From Acidimicrobiales bacterium (GTDB taxonomy: Bacteria > Actinomycetota > Acidimicrobiia > Acidimicrobiales > MedAcidi-G1): a DNA stretch of 64,000 bases. A program made the translations under genes and the position numbers. This document shows positions 53,332-62,748 of the stretch, in pieces (within the stretch, counting starts at the first letter, position 1; each line of letters opens with the position of its first letter). Location of the stretch: assembly GCA_016845305.1 (NCBI GenBank), contig JAERSW010000039.1, forward strand, positions 1-64,000. Direction: 5' to 3'. The notes below the pieces were generated by a model. The model saw only the letters and a list, made by a program, of their open reading frames with translations. It made no database searches and was not told where the DNA came from.

Positions 53332-55092
53332 ATGGGCCGCTCCCCCGCCGCCGGTTCCCCCTCCCAGCGGGCCAGTCCCCGGCAGGCCAGTCCCCGCCAG
53401 ATCGACCACAGACAGGCCAGCCTCGACGATCTGGGGCTCCCGCTGGCCGACGTCCCGTTCTGCGTGGTCGACCTGGAGACCACCGGGACGTCGCCCGAGG
53501 GCTGTGCCATCACCGAGGTGGGCGCCGTCCGCCTCCGCGGCGGCCGGTGCGAGGGCACCTTCCAGACCCTCGTCGACCCGGGCTGCGGCATCCCCCCGTC
53601 CATCACCGTGCTGACCGGGATCACCGAGTCCATGGTCGTCGACGCCCCCCGGATCGAAGCCGTCCTCCCCTCCCTCCTGAAGTTCCTGGGCGACGCGGTG
53701 GTGGTCGGCCACAACGTCCGCTTCGACCTCGGCTTCCTGAACGCCGCTCTGCGGGCCGACGGTCGACCCGCCCTGGCCAACCGGTCGATCGACACCTGCG
53801 CACTGTCCCGCCGCCTGCTCCGCGACGAGGTCCCCAACCACAAGCTGGGCACGCTGTCCACCCACCTCCGCCTCGACCACCAGCCGTCCCACCGGGCCCT
53901 CGACGACGCCCTGGCCACCGGCGACCTGCTCCACCTCCTGCTGGAACGGGCCGGGTCGCTGGGGGTGACCGGCCTCGAGGACCTGCTCGTCCTGCCCCGG
54001 CTGGCCGGCCACGCGCAGGCGGCCAAGCTCCGCCTCACCGAGGGCCTCCCCCGGCGCCCCGGGGTCTACCTGTTCCGCGGACGCCGGGGCGAGGTGCTCT
54101 ACGTGGGGCGGGCCACCGACCTCCGGGCCCGGGTCCGCAGCTACTTCTCGTCCGACCAGCGCCGGAAGGTGCACCAGCTGTTGCGGGAGACCGAACGGAT
54201 CGACCACCGGGAATGCCGCGACGCCCTGGAGGCGGCGGTGGCCGAGATCCGGCTCATCCACGAACACGAGCCCCGCTTCAACCGGCAGGGCACCACGTGG
54301 CGCCGCTACGCCTACGTGAAGCTGTCCCTCGGCGAGAGGTTCCCCCGCCTGTCGGCGGCCCGGGTGGTGCGCGACGACGGCGCCCTGTACGTCGGACCGG
54401 TGGCCTCGACGTCGGCGGCCCGACGGATCATCGAGGCCGTGGAGACCGTCGTGCCACTGCGCCGCTGCACCGGTCGACCGGGCCGGACCCCGAGGACCGG
54501 AGCGTGCGTCCCGGCGCAACTGGGCGTGGCCACGTGCCCCTGTGCCGGCGACGTCGCCGAGGAGGACTACGCGGTCCTCGTGGAACGGGCCCGACGGGGC
54601 CTGACCACCGATCCCGGCTCGCTGCTGCGGCCGCTGGCCGACCGCATGGCCCGCCTCGCCGACGAGGAACGCTTCGAAGAGGCCGCCGAGACCCGCGACC
54701 GGGCCGCCGCCCTGTCCGACGCCGTGACGCGGCACCGTCGCCTCGCCGCGCTCCGTTCGTCGGGACGCCTGGTGGTCCACCATGCCGGTCGGACCACCGC
54801 CGAGTTCCACCACGGCACCCTGATCGCCGTCGGCGACCGGACCGACCGCGACGCCGACCCGGCCCTCCCCTTCGCCCCCCGGGCGGCGCCCACCGGCACC
54901 ACCGGAAAGCAGGAGGCCGACGAGCTGTACTGCGTGGCCTCGTGGCTGCACGCCGAGGCCGACCGGCTGGTCGTCGGGCACTGCGACGGGCTCCTCGCCG
55001 AACCCGCCGACCGACCTCCGGGGTTCACCGCGTCCCGGGCCACCCGACGAGCCTCCCGGCAGGCGACCCGGTCGGCGTCCCCACCGGCCTGA
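53332..55092 (+). CDS. DEDD exonuclease / UvrC-like GIY-YIG endonuclease fusion
   Basis: 586 aa. Residues about 40-205 are a DnaQ-type exonuclease (VVDLETTG with D47 and E49; GHNVRFDLGFL; SHRALDDALAT). Residues about 235-330 are a UvrC N-terminal GIY-YIG nuclease (PGVYLFRGRRGEVLYVGRATDL). A UVR-like motif (EERFEEAAETRDRAAAL) lies near 440-460. The C-terminal UvrC endonuclease and helix-hairpin-helix are missing, as in Cho. Such fusions are known in actinobacteria. ATG 53332 is the first start after an in-frame stop at 53293 and has no useful Shine-Dalgarno sequence. Confidence 0.92.
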   Translation: MGRSPAAGSPSQRASPRQASPRQIDHRQASLDDLGLPLADVPFCVVDLETTGTSPEGCAITEVGAVRLRGGRCEGTFQTLVDPGCGIPPSITVLTGITESMVVDAPRIEAVLPSLLKFLGDAVVVGHNVRFDLGFLNAALRADGRPALANRSIDTCALSRRLLRDEVPNHKLGTLSTHLRLDHQPSHRALDDALATGDLLHLLLERAGSLGVTGLEDLLVLPRLAGHAQAAKLRLTEGLPRRPGVYLFRGRRGEVLYVGRATDLRARVRSYFSSDQRRKVHQLLRETERIDHRECRDALEAAVAEIRLIHEHEPRFNRQGTTWRRYAYVKLSLGERFPRLSAARVVRDDGALYVGPVASTSAARRIIEAVETVVPLRRCTGRPGRTPRTGACVPAQLGVATCPCAGDVAEEDYAVLVERARRGLTTDPGSLLRPLADRMARLADEERFEEAAETRDRAAALSDAVTRHRRLAALRSSGRLVVHHAGRTTAEFHHGTLIAVGDRTDRDADPALPFAPRAAPTGTTGKQEADELYCVASWLHAEADRLVVGHCDGLLAEPADRPPGFTASRATRRASRQATRSASPPA

Positions 55093-55114
55093 CCGTCGGG
55101 CCGGACCGGCTCAC

Positions 55115-55120
55115 TACCGT
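55115..55120 (+). promoter_or_regulatory. -10-like TACCGT before the 55128 gene
   Basis: TACCGT followed by 7 bases and GTG 55128. It partly overlaps a possible earlier GTG (55119), which would then not be transcribed in full; this favours 55128 as the start. Confidence 0.4.
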
Positions 55121-55127
55121 GGACGGC

Positions 55128-56591
55128 GTGCGACGTCCGGCCACGGCAGCCCGCCCGGGGGCGACCCTCCGCCGGGCCGCCATCCTGCTGGTCGGCGCGG
55201 CGATCCTCGGCGGGGTCGTGGCCTGCTCCGACGAACCCGCGGGGCCCGCCGCCCTGCCCGCGGTTCGGTGCCCCGAGCCGGCCGTGCCCACGGAACTGGC
55301 GGTGACCTGCCACCGGGTGGAGGTGGACGGCGCCTCCCTGGCCGTGGCCGTCCTCCACGCCGAGGACCCCACCGGCCACCCCGTCCTCCACCTGCACGGC
55401 GGACCCGGAGGCCGGGCGGTGGCCGACCGGCACCGGTGGCTGGCCCCCCGGTCGCCGCTGCTGGCCCACCACGACGTGGTCCTCGTCGACCAGCGGGGAG
55501 GCGGCCGCTCCACCCCGTCCCTGGACTGCCCGGAGGTCGACGGCTCGACCACGCCCGAACCCGGCCTCCACCGGGCCTGCCGGGACCGACTCGACGCCGC
55601 GGGCATCGACCGTTCGTCGGTCACCGTGGCCCGCCTCGCCGAGGACCTGGTGGCGGTCCGCGAGGCCCTCGGCGTCGGGCGCTGGCACCTGCACGGCACC
55701 TCCTACGGCACCCGGGTGGCCCTGGAGCTGCTCCGCACCGACGGCGACGCCGTGGCGTCGGTGGTCCTCGACTCGGTGGTCCCCCCGGACGTGGCCACCC
55801 ACGACGAGCTCCCCGGCGGCGTGGTCGAGGCGGTGAGCGCCCTGGGACGGTGGTGTACGGCCCCGGCCCGGTCGTGTCCGGTCGACGTCGGCGACCGCCT
55901 CGGCGTCGTGCTCGGACGGCTGGCCGACGAGCCGGCCACGGTGACCGTCCGGTCGGGCGACACCGTCCGGTTGGACGACGGGACCTTCCTCCGCCTCGTC
56001 ACCGGCGTCCTGGCCGGCCCCGCGCCCCATGGCCCCGCCATCGCCGCCCGGGCCATCGACGTGGCGGCGACGTCGCCGGCCGAGGCCGCCGCCCTCCTCC
56101 TCGACGCCACCGCTGCGTCCGGCTCCGTCGAGAGCCGGACGGTGGGCGACCCGGTGGCCGAGGGGGCCCAGCTGTCGGTGGAATGCGCCGACGAGCTCCC
56201 GGGCAACGACTTCGGCGTCCCCGAGGACCTCGAGCCGCAGGCCTGGGAGGACCGCGTCGCCGCGGCGGTCCGGGAGCGATGGCTGGACGTCCGCACCCTG
56301 TGCGCCCTGTGGGGCGTGGACCCCTCCCCGGCAGCGACCCGCCGGGAGGTCCGGTCCGACGTCCCGGTGCTGGTGCTGGCCGGGCTCCTCGATCCGGTGA
56401 CGCCGGTCCGGTGGGCCCGCCACCTGGTCCGGGACTCCGGTGGCCTGGCCGACGCCGTGCTGGCCACCTCCGGGGGATGGAGCCACGTGCCGTCGATGTC
56501 CGACCCGTGCGCCGCGGCGCTGGTCGCGGACTTCCTCGACGACGGGACGCGGCCGGCACCCGGTCCCGTGGACTGCCCCGTCCCGAACTGA
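55128..56591 (+). CDS. TAP-family alpha/beta hydrolase, lipoprotein
   Basis: About 487 aa. A signal peptide ends in the lipobox LGGVVAC (C33). The alpha/beta hydrolase part has HLHGGPGG (oxyanion), VDQRGGGRS, the nucleophile elbow LHGTSYGTRVAL, the late VLAGLLDPVTPV Asp region and a final His segment SGGWSHVP. The C-terminal arrangement matches tripeptidyl-peptidase/prolyl aminopeptidase-like secreted enzymes. It probably hydrolyses peptides at the cell surface. Confidence 0.88.
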   Translation: MRRPATAARPGATLRRAAILLVGAAILGGVVACSDEPAGPAALPAVRCPEPAVPTELAVTCHRVEVDGASLAVAVLHAEDPTGHPVLHLHGGPGGRAVADRHRWLAPRSPLLAHHDVVLVDQRGGGRSTPSLDCPEVDGSTTPEPGLHRACRDRLDAAGIDRSSVTVARLAEDLVAVREALGVGRWHLHGTSYGTRVALELLRTDGDAVASVVLDSVVPPDVATHDELPGGVVEAVSALGRWCTAPARSCPVDVGDRLGVVLGRLADEPATVTVRSGDTVRLDDGTFLRLVTGVLAGPAPHGPAIAARAIDVAATSPAEAAALLLDATAASGSVESRTVGDPVAEGAQLSVECADELPGNDFGVPEDLEPQAWEDRVAAAVRERWLDVRTLCALWGVDPSPAATRREVRSDVPVLVLAGLLDPVTPVRWARHLVRDSGGLADAVLATSGGWSHVPSMSDPCAAALVADFLDDGTRPAPGPVDCPVPN

Positions 56592-56619
56592 CCGGACCGG
56601 ACTGGCCGGCCCGGGGGCT

Positions 56620-57651
56620 TCAGTCCCGGGCGATGGAGGCCAGCGCGGCGGCGGCCGACCCGTCGGAGATGGCCGCCATGGCCCGCTCCAGACCGTCGGC
56701 GATGCCGTCGGCGATCCCGGCCACCACCAGACCGGCACCCGCGTTCAGGGCCACGATGTCGCGACGCGGCCCGGTCTCGGAGCCGTCGAGGATGGCCCGG
56801 GCGATCGCCGCGTTCTCCTCAGGCCCGCCGCCGGCCAGCGCCGAGGCGTCGACCACCGACAGGCCCAGGTCGGCCGGGTCCAGCACCCACTCGGACACCT
56901 CGCCGTCGAACAACTCGAGGACCCTCGTGGGTCCCGTCAGGGCGATCTCGTCCAGGCCGCCGTCGCCGGTCACGATCAGGGAGTGCACCGATCCCCTCGT
57001 CCGGAACACCTCGACCATCCGGTCGGCCAGGGCGGCCTCGGCCGCTCCGATCACCTGGCGCTTCGGCTGGCCGGGGTGCGACAACGGCCCCAGCACATTG
57101 AAGACCGTGGGAATGCCCAGGCCGGCCCGGATGGGCCCGGCGAAGCGCATCGCCGGGTGGTAGGTGCGGGCGAAGGCGAAGCCGATCCGGTGCTCGGCCA
57201 CCTGGGCGGCCAGCGCCTCGGACCCCATCTCGATCTCGACGCCCAGAAGCTCCAGCAGGTCGAACGACCCCGAGGTGGACGACGCCTTCCGGTTGCCGTG
57301 CTTGCAGACCGTGGCCCCACCACCCACGGCCACGAAGCAGGCCATGGTCGACACGTTGAGCGCCGCGTCGCGACGACCCCTCACGCCCCCGGTCCCGACG
57401 ATGTCGATGGTGCCGTCGGGGAGCTCCAACGGCTCAGCGGCCGCCACCATGGCCCGCACGAGGCCCTCGGTCTCGATGGCCGTCTCGCCCTTGACCTTCA
57501 GGCCGACGAGGAACCCGGCGATCTGGGCCGGCTCGGCCTCGCCCTCCAGGATCTCGGTGAGGACGGCCTCGGCCTCGTCGGCCGACAGGTCGTCACCGGC
57601 GCACAACCGGTCAAGCAGCCCCGGCCAGCCGCCGTACGCCTCCAGTGCCAC
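56620..57651 (-). CDS. trpD: Anthranilate phosphoribosyltransferase (TrpD-like)
   Basis: About 343 aa. VCKHGNRKASSTSGSFDLLELLG, KRQVIGAAE and the metal motif GLDEIAL match TrpD, which joins anthranilate to PRPP in tryptophan synthesis. The PRPP loop reads GTGGVRGRRDAALNVST: the Asp-Gly that normally follows GTGG is gone and about three residues are added. Activity may be altered, or this may be a paralogue. No other trp gene is near. GTG 57651 is chosen for lack of a better start; CTG 57666 is possible. Confidence 0.82.
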   Translation of the reverse strand: MALEAYGGWPGLLDRLCAGDDLSADEAEAVLTEILEGEAEPAQIAGFLVGLKVKGETAIETEGLVRAMVAAAEPLELPDGTIDIVGTGGVRGRRDAALNVSTMACFVAVGGGATVCKHGNRKASSTSGSFDLLELLGVEIEMGSEALAAQVAEHRIGFAFARTYHPAMRFAGPIRAGLGIPTVFNVLGPLSHPGQPKRQVIGAAEAALADRMVEVFRTRGSVHSLIVTGDGGLDEIALTGPTRVLELFDGEVSEWVLDPADLGLSVVDASALAGGGPEENAAIARAILDGSETGPRRDIVALNAGAGLVVAGIADGIADGLERAMAAISDGSAAAALASIARD

Positions 57652-57662
57652 GTCGGTTCGGA

Positions 57663-57977
57663 TCAGGCGGTGCGACGACGCCGCAGGATCCGGCGACGCT
57701 CGCGTTCGGTGGTCCCGCCCCAGATGCCCGTCGTCTCCCGGCGGGTCAGGGCGTGGTCCAGGCAGGCGTCGAGCACCGCGCACCCGGAGCAGACCTCCAG
57801 GGCCCGGGCCACGTCGGCCTCGCTGTCGGGGTCCGGATAGAACACCGCCGACTCGAGGCCCCGGCAGGCCCCCCGCAGATACCACTGGGCCGGCGACGGT
57901 TGGGTCGGGACGGCGACCGGTGAGCCGGTCACGGGCGCCGTCGGGGCGGCGGGGGCGGTGTCGAGCAGCGTCTCCAT
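57663..57977 (-). CDS. whiB: WhiB-family iron-sulfur regulator
   Basis: 104 aa. Four cluster ligands C38, C63-X2-C66-X5-C72, the G(I/V)WGG turn (GIWGGTT) and a basic C-terminal tail (RERRRILRRRRTA). WhiB proteins bind sigma factor and respond to nitric oxide, oxygen or redox stress; which one of the subclasses this is cannot be told. It lies 12 bp upstream of trpD on the same strand. Confidence 0.94.
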   Translation of the reverse strand: METLLDTAPAAPTAPVTGSPVAVPTQPSPAQWYLRGACRGLESAVFYPDPDSEADVARALEVCSGCAVLDACLDHALTRRETTGIWGGTTERERRRILRRRRTA

Positions 57978-57987
57978 GTCCCGAGTG

Positions 57988-58016
57988 TTGCTAGTGCCCG
58001 CGAACGTGCTGCGCAA
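57988..58016 (-). promoter_or_regulatory. whiB promoter TTGCGC-N17-TAGCAA
   Basis: Minus-strand TTGCGC (58011-58016) and TAGCAA (57988-57993), 17 bases apart, would start transcription about 4 bases before the whiB ATG. Confidence 0.5.
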
Positions 58017-58078
58017 GGGGGAAAACCGGCTGGCGACCCGGCCTCGGGACGGCGGTTTCCCCTCGCTCCGCCACCGGC

Positions 58079-58084
58079 CAGACT
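58079..58084 (+). promoter_or_regulatory. rnpB -10-like CAGACT
   Basis: CAGACT followed by exactly 8 bases places a transcript start at about 58093, the base where the P1 helix of RNase P RNA begins. This is the strongest support for CAGACT as a -10 in this genome. Confidence 0.55.
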
Positions 58085-58092
58085 GGTCGGCG

Positions 58093-58467
<375 letters not shown>

Positions 58468-58539
58468 CACCCACCTCCCCCAGCCGCTCCCGCCCCTCGG
58501 GACGCGGGACAGGCCGACGGAGACGGCCGTGCCGGGCCG

Positions 58540-59454
58540 CTAGACGCCGAGGGCGAAGCAGACCACGGCGGCGACGCCGAAGAGTCCGCCGACGGCCTGG
58601 ATCCGGTACAGCCGCTCGCCGAGGAACCGCCACGACACCAGCACGCTCACCGCCGGGGCCATGGCGATCATCGCGGTGACGACGGCCGCCGAACCCCGCA
58701 GGTAGGCGGCCGTGCTCAACACGAACGCCGTCGCACTGGAGATGCCGAGCACAGCGCCGTAGCGGCGCACCACCCGCTCCGGCCATCGCAGCCCACCCTG
58801 GGCGCGGGCGGCCAACGGCAGCACGACGGCCCCGGTGGCCACGACCAGGAACGCGGGCAGCTCACCCGACTCCGGCGCCGGCTGCGTGAGGAACACGCCG
58901 GCCATGCCGATGCTGGTGCCCACGAGCACCGCCAGCCCGATCACCGGGCTGCGGACGAACTCGCCGACGCTGGGCAGCCGCCCCTCGCCCGACAGGAACA
59001 CGACGGCCGGGACGGCGAGCAGCATGCCGAGCACCTCGACGGGCTGGGGGTCCTGGCCGATGAACGGACCCACGATCGCCGGGACCACGATCAACGTCAG
59101 CCCGAAGCCGGGGGCGAACACCGCCACGGGACCCCGTGCCATCCCCAGGTACAGGAGGGGGCGCGTCGCCGCCATCATGAGGCCGGCGGCGACCGGCCAG
59201 GCCACGTCGGCGAACGCCACGGCCTCCGGGGGGCGCACCAGCAGGACCACTCCGATCGCCACTGCGCCGACCGTGCTGGCCACCATGGCCACGGCGATGG
59301 GTGCCCCCCGCCGGTCGGCCCGACGGATGGCGACGCCCCCGAGGAGGTCGCCGAGGCCGAACACGATGGCCGACAGGCCGGCGAGGAGGACGGGCACCGG
59401 CGAATGCTGCCCGACGCCACCGGCGGAACCACCGTCGGGATCCGGGAACCCCAT
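58540..59454 (-). CDS. EamA/DMT-type transporter
   Basis: 304 aa from ATG 59454 (GTG 59397 is possible). About ten hydrophobic helices in two similar halves are typical of the drug/metabolite transporter superfamily; the second half ends SVLVSWRFLGERLYRIQAVGG, the EamA hallmark. The substrate is unknown. It converges with rnpB and is divergent from the pentapeptide gene. Confidence 0.88.
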   Translation of the reverse strand: MGFPDPDGGSAGGVGQHSPVPVLLAGLSAIVFGLGDLLGGVAIRRADRRGAPIAVAMVASTVGAVAIGVVLLVRPPEAVAFADVAWPVAAGLMMAATRPLLYLGMARGPVAVFAPGFGLTLIVVPAIVGPFIGQDPQPVEVLGMLLAVPAVVFLSGEGRLPSVGEFVRSPVIGLAVLVGTSIGMAGVFLTQPAPESGELPAFLVVATGAVVLPLAARAQGGLRWPERVVRRYGAVLGISSATAFVLSTAAYLRGSAAVVTAMIAMAPAVSVLVSWRFLGERLYRIQAVGGLFGVAAVVCFALGV

Positions 59455-59533
59455 CCGGGAACCCCGACCGGGAGCACCGACCGGGAAACAGGCGCCGGGC
59501 GCATCGCCTAGCCTCGGCGTGGTGGAGGGGACG

Positions 59534-60229
59534 ATGCGGGTACACGGCCACGAGATCGGCGCGGGTGCAGATCTGGCCGGAGCCGACCTCACCGACGCCG
59601 ACCTGCGCTCCGCCGACCTGAGCGGTTCGTGGCTGGGTGGCGCCGTGCTGAGCGGCTCGGACCTGTCCGACGCCCGGCTGGTGGGTGCCGACCTGCGCCA
59701 CGCCATCTGCCGGGCCACCGTCTTCGCCGACGCCGACCTGCACCACGCCAACCTGTGGAACGCCGACCTGACCGGGGCCCGCCTGGGCGGGGCGACCCTC
59801 AGCCGCTCGTGGCTGGGCAACGCCCGGATGGAGGGCGTCGACCTGCGCAGCGCCGAGCTGGGCGGCGCCTGGCTGACCGCGGCGGACCTGACTGGGGCCA
59901 CCCTCGGGGCGGCCAGCCTGGCCGGCACCTGCCTGACCCGGACCTGCATGCGCGAGGCCGACCTGACCGGCGTCTTCGCCGGGGGCGCCGACCTGCGCAG
60001 CGCCATGCTCAACGGAGCCACCATCCGGGCCGCCAACCTCTCGGGGGCCATCCTGCGGGGCGCCTCGCTCATCGGCGCCGACCTCGGGCTGTCCGACCTG
60101 GTGGGGGCCGACCTGACCGACGCCCAACTCGATGGCGTGTCCCTCGACGGGATCCGGCACGATGACACCACCCGCTGGCCCGACGGCTTCACGCCGCCGT
60201 CGTCCGGCGGCCTGGACGACCACGACTGA
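59534..60229 (+). CDS. Pentapeptide-repeat protein
   Basis: 231 aa, nearly all A(D/N)Lxx repeats (ADLTGADLTDADL-type) from residue 10 to about 205, forming a right-handed quadrilateral beta-helix. Some such proteins mimic DNA and protect gyrase (Qnr/MfpA), but most have no known role. ATG 59534 has GGAGG at 5 bases; GTG 59522 would be the leaderless start after TAGCCT (59509-59514). Confidence 0.88.
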   Translation: MRVHGHEIGAGADLAGADLTDADLRSADLSGSWLGGAVLSGSDLSDARLVGADLRHAICRATVFADADLHHANLWNADLTGARLGGATLSRSWLGNARMEGVDLRSAELGGAWLTAADLTGATLGAASLAGTCLTRTCMREADLTGVFAGGADLRSAMLNGATIRAANLSGAILRGASLIGADLGLSDLVGADLTDAQLDGVSLDGIRHDDTTRWPDGFTPPSSGGLDDHD

Positions 60230-60299
60230 CCGACCACCCGACCCACAGGCCCTCCGACCCGACGACGGGCGGCGAGGCGACACAGGAGGACGACCACCC

Positions 60300-61610
60300 A
60301 TGAGCAGCGACTGGGGCTTCGAGACCCGCCAGATCCACGCCGGACAGGAGCCGGACCCGGCCACCGGCAGCCGGGCCGTCCCCATCTACCAGACCACCTC
60401 GTACGTGTTCCGGGACTCGGAGCACGCCGCCAACCTCTTCGCCCTGGCCGAGGTCGGCAACATCTACACCCGGATCATGAACCCCACCCAGATGGTGCTC
60501 GAGGCCCGCCTACAGGCCCTCGAGGGCGGGACCGACACGGCCATCGGCATCCCCGGGGCGCTCGCCGTCGCCTCGGGCCAGGCCGCCGAGACGCTGGCCA
60601 TCCTGAACCTGGCCGAGTCCGGTGACCACGTGGTGTCCTCGGCGTCGCTGTACGGCGGCACCTACAACCTGCTGCACTACACGCTGCCCAAGATGGGCAT
60701 CGAGGTCTCGTTCATCGACGACCCCGACGACCTCGACGCCTGGCAGGCCGCCATCCAGCCGAACACCAAGGCCTTCTACGGCGAGACGATCGGCAACCCG
60801 AAGAACGACTGCCTGGACGTCTCGGCCGTGGCGGCCATCGCCCACGAGGCCGGCATCCCCCTCATCGTCGACAACACCGTGGCCTCGCCGTACCTGATCA
60901 ACCCGCTGGCCCACGGCGCCGACATCGTCGTCCACTCGATGACCAAGTTCATCGGCGGCCACGGCAACTCGATCGGCGGCGCCATCATCGACGGTGGCAC
61001 GTTCGACTACGGCGCCAGCGCCCGGTTCCCGAACTTCACCGAGCCCGACCCCAGTTACCACGGCCTCGCCTACTGGCCGGCGCTCGGCCACGGCGCCTAC
61101 ATCATCAAGGCCCGCGTGCAGTTGCTGCGCGACATCGGCGCCGCGGTGACCCCGCACAACAGCTTCTACTTCCTCCAGGGCCTGGAGACGCTCAGCCTCC
61201 GGATGGAGCGGCACTGCGCCAACGCCATGGCGGTCGCCGAGTACCTCGACGGCCACGACCAGGTGGAGACCGTGCAGTACGCCGGGCTGGCGTCCAGCCC
61301 GTGGCACGAGCGCACGGCGCGCTACGCCGGCGGGAAGGGCTTCGGTTCGGTTCCGGCGTTCACCATCGCCGGTGGCCGCGACGCCGGCGAGAAGTTCGTG
61401 AACGGCCTCGAGCTGCACAGCCACGTGGCCAACATCGGGGACGTGCGCAGCCTGGCCATCCACCCGGCGTCGACCACCCACTCGCAGCTCACCCCGGAGG
61501 AGCAGGCCTCGACCGGCGTCGATCCGTCGCTGGTGCGCCTCTCGGTCGGCCTCGAGACGCTCGACGACATCATCGCCGACCTCGAGACGGGCTTCGCCGC
61601 CGCTCGCTGA
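60300..61610 (+). CDS. metY: O-acetylhomoserine sulfhydrylase
   Basis: 436 aa Cys/Met-metabolism PLP enzyme. SMTKFIGGHGNS carries the PLP lysine (about K216); GFETRQIHAGQEPDP at the start and IGDVRSLAIHPASTTHSQL near the end are the MetY pattern. It makes homocysteine from O-acetylhomoserine and sulfide. AGGAGG lies 10 bases before the ATG. No SAM riboswitch or S-box-like structure was found in the 70-bp gap ahead. Confidence 0.95.
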   Translation: MSSDWGFETRQIHAGQEPDPATGSRAVPIYQTTSYVFRDSEHAANLFALAEVGNIYTRIMNPTQMVLEARLQALEGGTDTAIGIPGALAVASGQAAETLAILNLAESGDHVVSSASLYGGTYNLLHYTLPKMGIEVSFIDDPDDLDAWQAAIQPNTKAFYGETIGNPKNDCLDVSAVAAIAHEAGIPLIVDNTVASPYLINPLAHGADIVVHSMTKFIGGHGNSIGGAIIDGGTFDYGASARFPNFTEPDPSYHGLAYWPALGHGAYIIKARVQLLRDIGAAVTPHNSFYFLQGLETLSLRMERHCANAMAVAEYLDGHDQVETVQYAGLASSPWHERTARYAGGKGFGSVPAFTIAGGRDAGEKFVNGLELHSHVANIGDVRSLAIHPASTTHSQLTPEEQASTGVDPSLVRLSVGLETLDDIIADLETGFAAAR

Positions 61611-61626
61611 GAGCACGGGCAGCGAC

Positions 61627-62721
61627 ATGGGCGACCACGGCTTCCCCACCTCGGCCGACGGGCTGACCGCCGCCTGGCTCACCGACGTCCTCACCGGGGC
61701 CGGCGAGCTCGACGGTGGCCGGGTGGCCGGCTTCGAGGTCGAACCCATCGGACAGGGGGTCGGCCTCATGGGCCTCCTCCACCGCGTCACGCCCGCCTAC
61801 GAGGGTGGGGCGGGGCCGGCGTCGGTGGTCCTGAAGTCGCCGGTCGACCACGAGCAGACGCGCTTCGTGACCCGGACGTTCGAGTTCTACCGCAAGGAGG
61901 TGGCCTTCTACCGGACCGCCGCCGACCTCAGCCCGCTGGCCACGCCGAGGTGCCTGGCCGCCGAGCACGACCCGGAGAGCGACGACTTCGTCCTGCTCCT
62001 CGAGGACCTGTCGGACGCCACCGTCCACAGCCAGTTGGACGGGTGCCCGCCGGACCTCGCCGAGTACGCCGTCCGGGCCCTGGCCCGACACCACGCCGCG
62101 TTCTGGGAGAGCCCGACGTTCGCCGACGAGCTGTCGTGGCTGCCGTTCGGCTGGGATCCACCCATGCCCATGGGCGTCCAGCACGGCGTGGCCACCTCGT
62201 GGGAGCCGTTCCTGGCCGCCTTCGGCGACCGCGTCGGCGACGACATCCGGGCCATCGGCGAGCGCTTCCCGGCCGTGACCGCCGAGATGATGACCTTCCC
62301 GGAACGCCAGACCACCCTGTGCCACGCCGACTACCGCCTCGACAACCTGTTCTTCCGGGACGGCGACGGCGGCGTACCCGAGGTCGTGGCCATCGACTGG
62401 CAGATCTGCGTCAAGACCGTCGGCGCCTATGACCTCGGCTACTTCCTCAGCCAGAGCCTCACCGTCGACGACCGCCGGACGCATGAGGCACGGCTCCTGG
62501 AGGCCTACCGGGACACGCTGGCCGAGTCGGGCATCGACTACCCGATGGACGCCCTCTGGGAGGACTACCGGCGCACCGCCCTGTTCTGCCTGTGCTACCC
62601 GATCCAGGCCGGGGGCGGCGTGGAGCTGGTCAACGAGCGGGCCATCCGCCTCGTCGGCGACATGCTCGACCGCGTCGTGACGACGATCCGGGACCTGGAC
62701 GCCGCCGAACTCATGCCCTGA
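61627..62721 (+). CDS. Aminoglycoside phosphotransferase/EcKinase-like protein
   Basis: 364 aa. Kinase-like fold of the APH/choline-kinase/DUF1679 group: catalytic LCHADYRLDNLFF (HxDxxxxN) and metal Asp in VVAIDWQICVKTVGAYDLGYFL. ASVVLKSP has the ATP lysine. Actinobacterial relatives often act on acyl or steroid substrates, but no substrate can be named. It follows metY by 16 bp. Confidence 0.88.
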   Translation: MGDHGFPTSADGLTAAWLTDVLTGAGELDGGRVAGFEVEPIGQGVGLMGLLHRVTPAYEGGAGPASVVLKSPVDHEQTRFVTRTFEFYRKEVAFYRTAADLSPLATPRCLAAEHDPESDDFVLLLEDLSDATVHSQLDGCPPDLAEYAVRALARHHAAFWESPTFADELSWLPFGWDPPMPMGVQHGVATSWEPFLAAFGDRVGDDIRAIGERFPAVTAEMMTFPERQTTLCHADYRLDNLFFRDGDGGVPEVVAIDWQICVKTVGAYDLGYFLSQSLTVDDRRTHEARLLEAYRDTLAESGIDYPMDALWEDYRRTALFCLCYPIQAGGGVELVNERAIRLVGDMLDRVVTTIRDLDAAELMP

Positions 62722-62748
62722 CGCCCTGCTGCCCTGACCGGGGGTTCC

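Noticed and set aside
53261-53400. Frameshifted longer N-terminus of the nuclease fusion in another frame
   Set aside because: It covers the LexA-box promoter and shows no similarity; the in-frame region is stopped at 53293.
60230-60299. SAM or other methionine riboswitch ahead of metY
   Set aside because: The gap is 70 bp and shows no conserved riboswitch core or strong hairpin.
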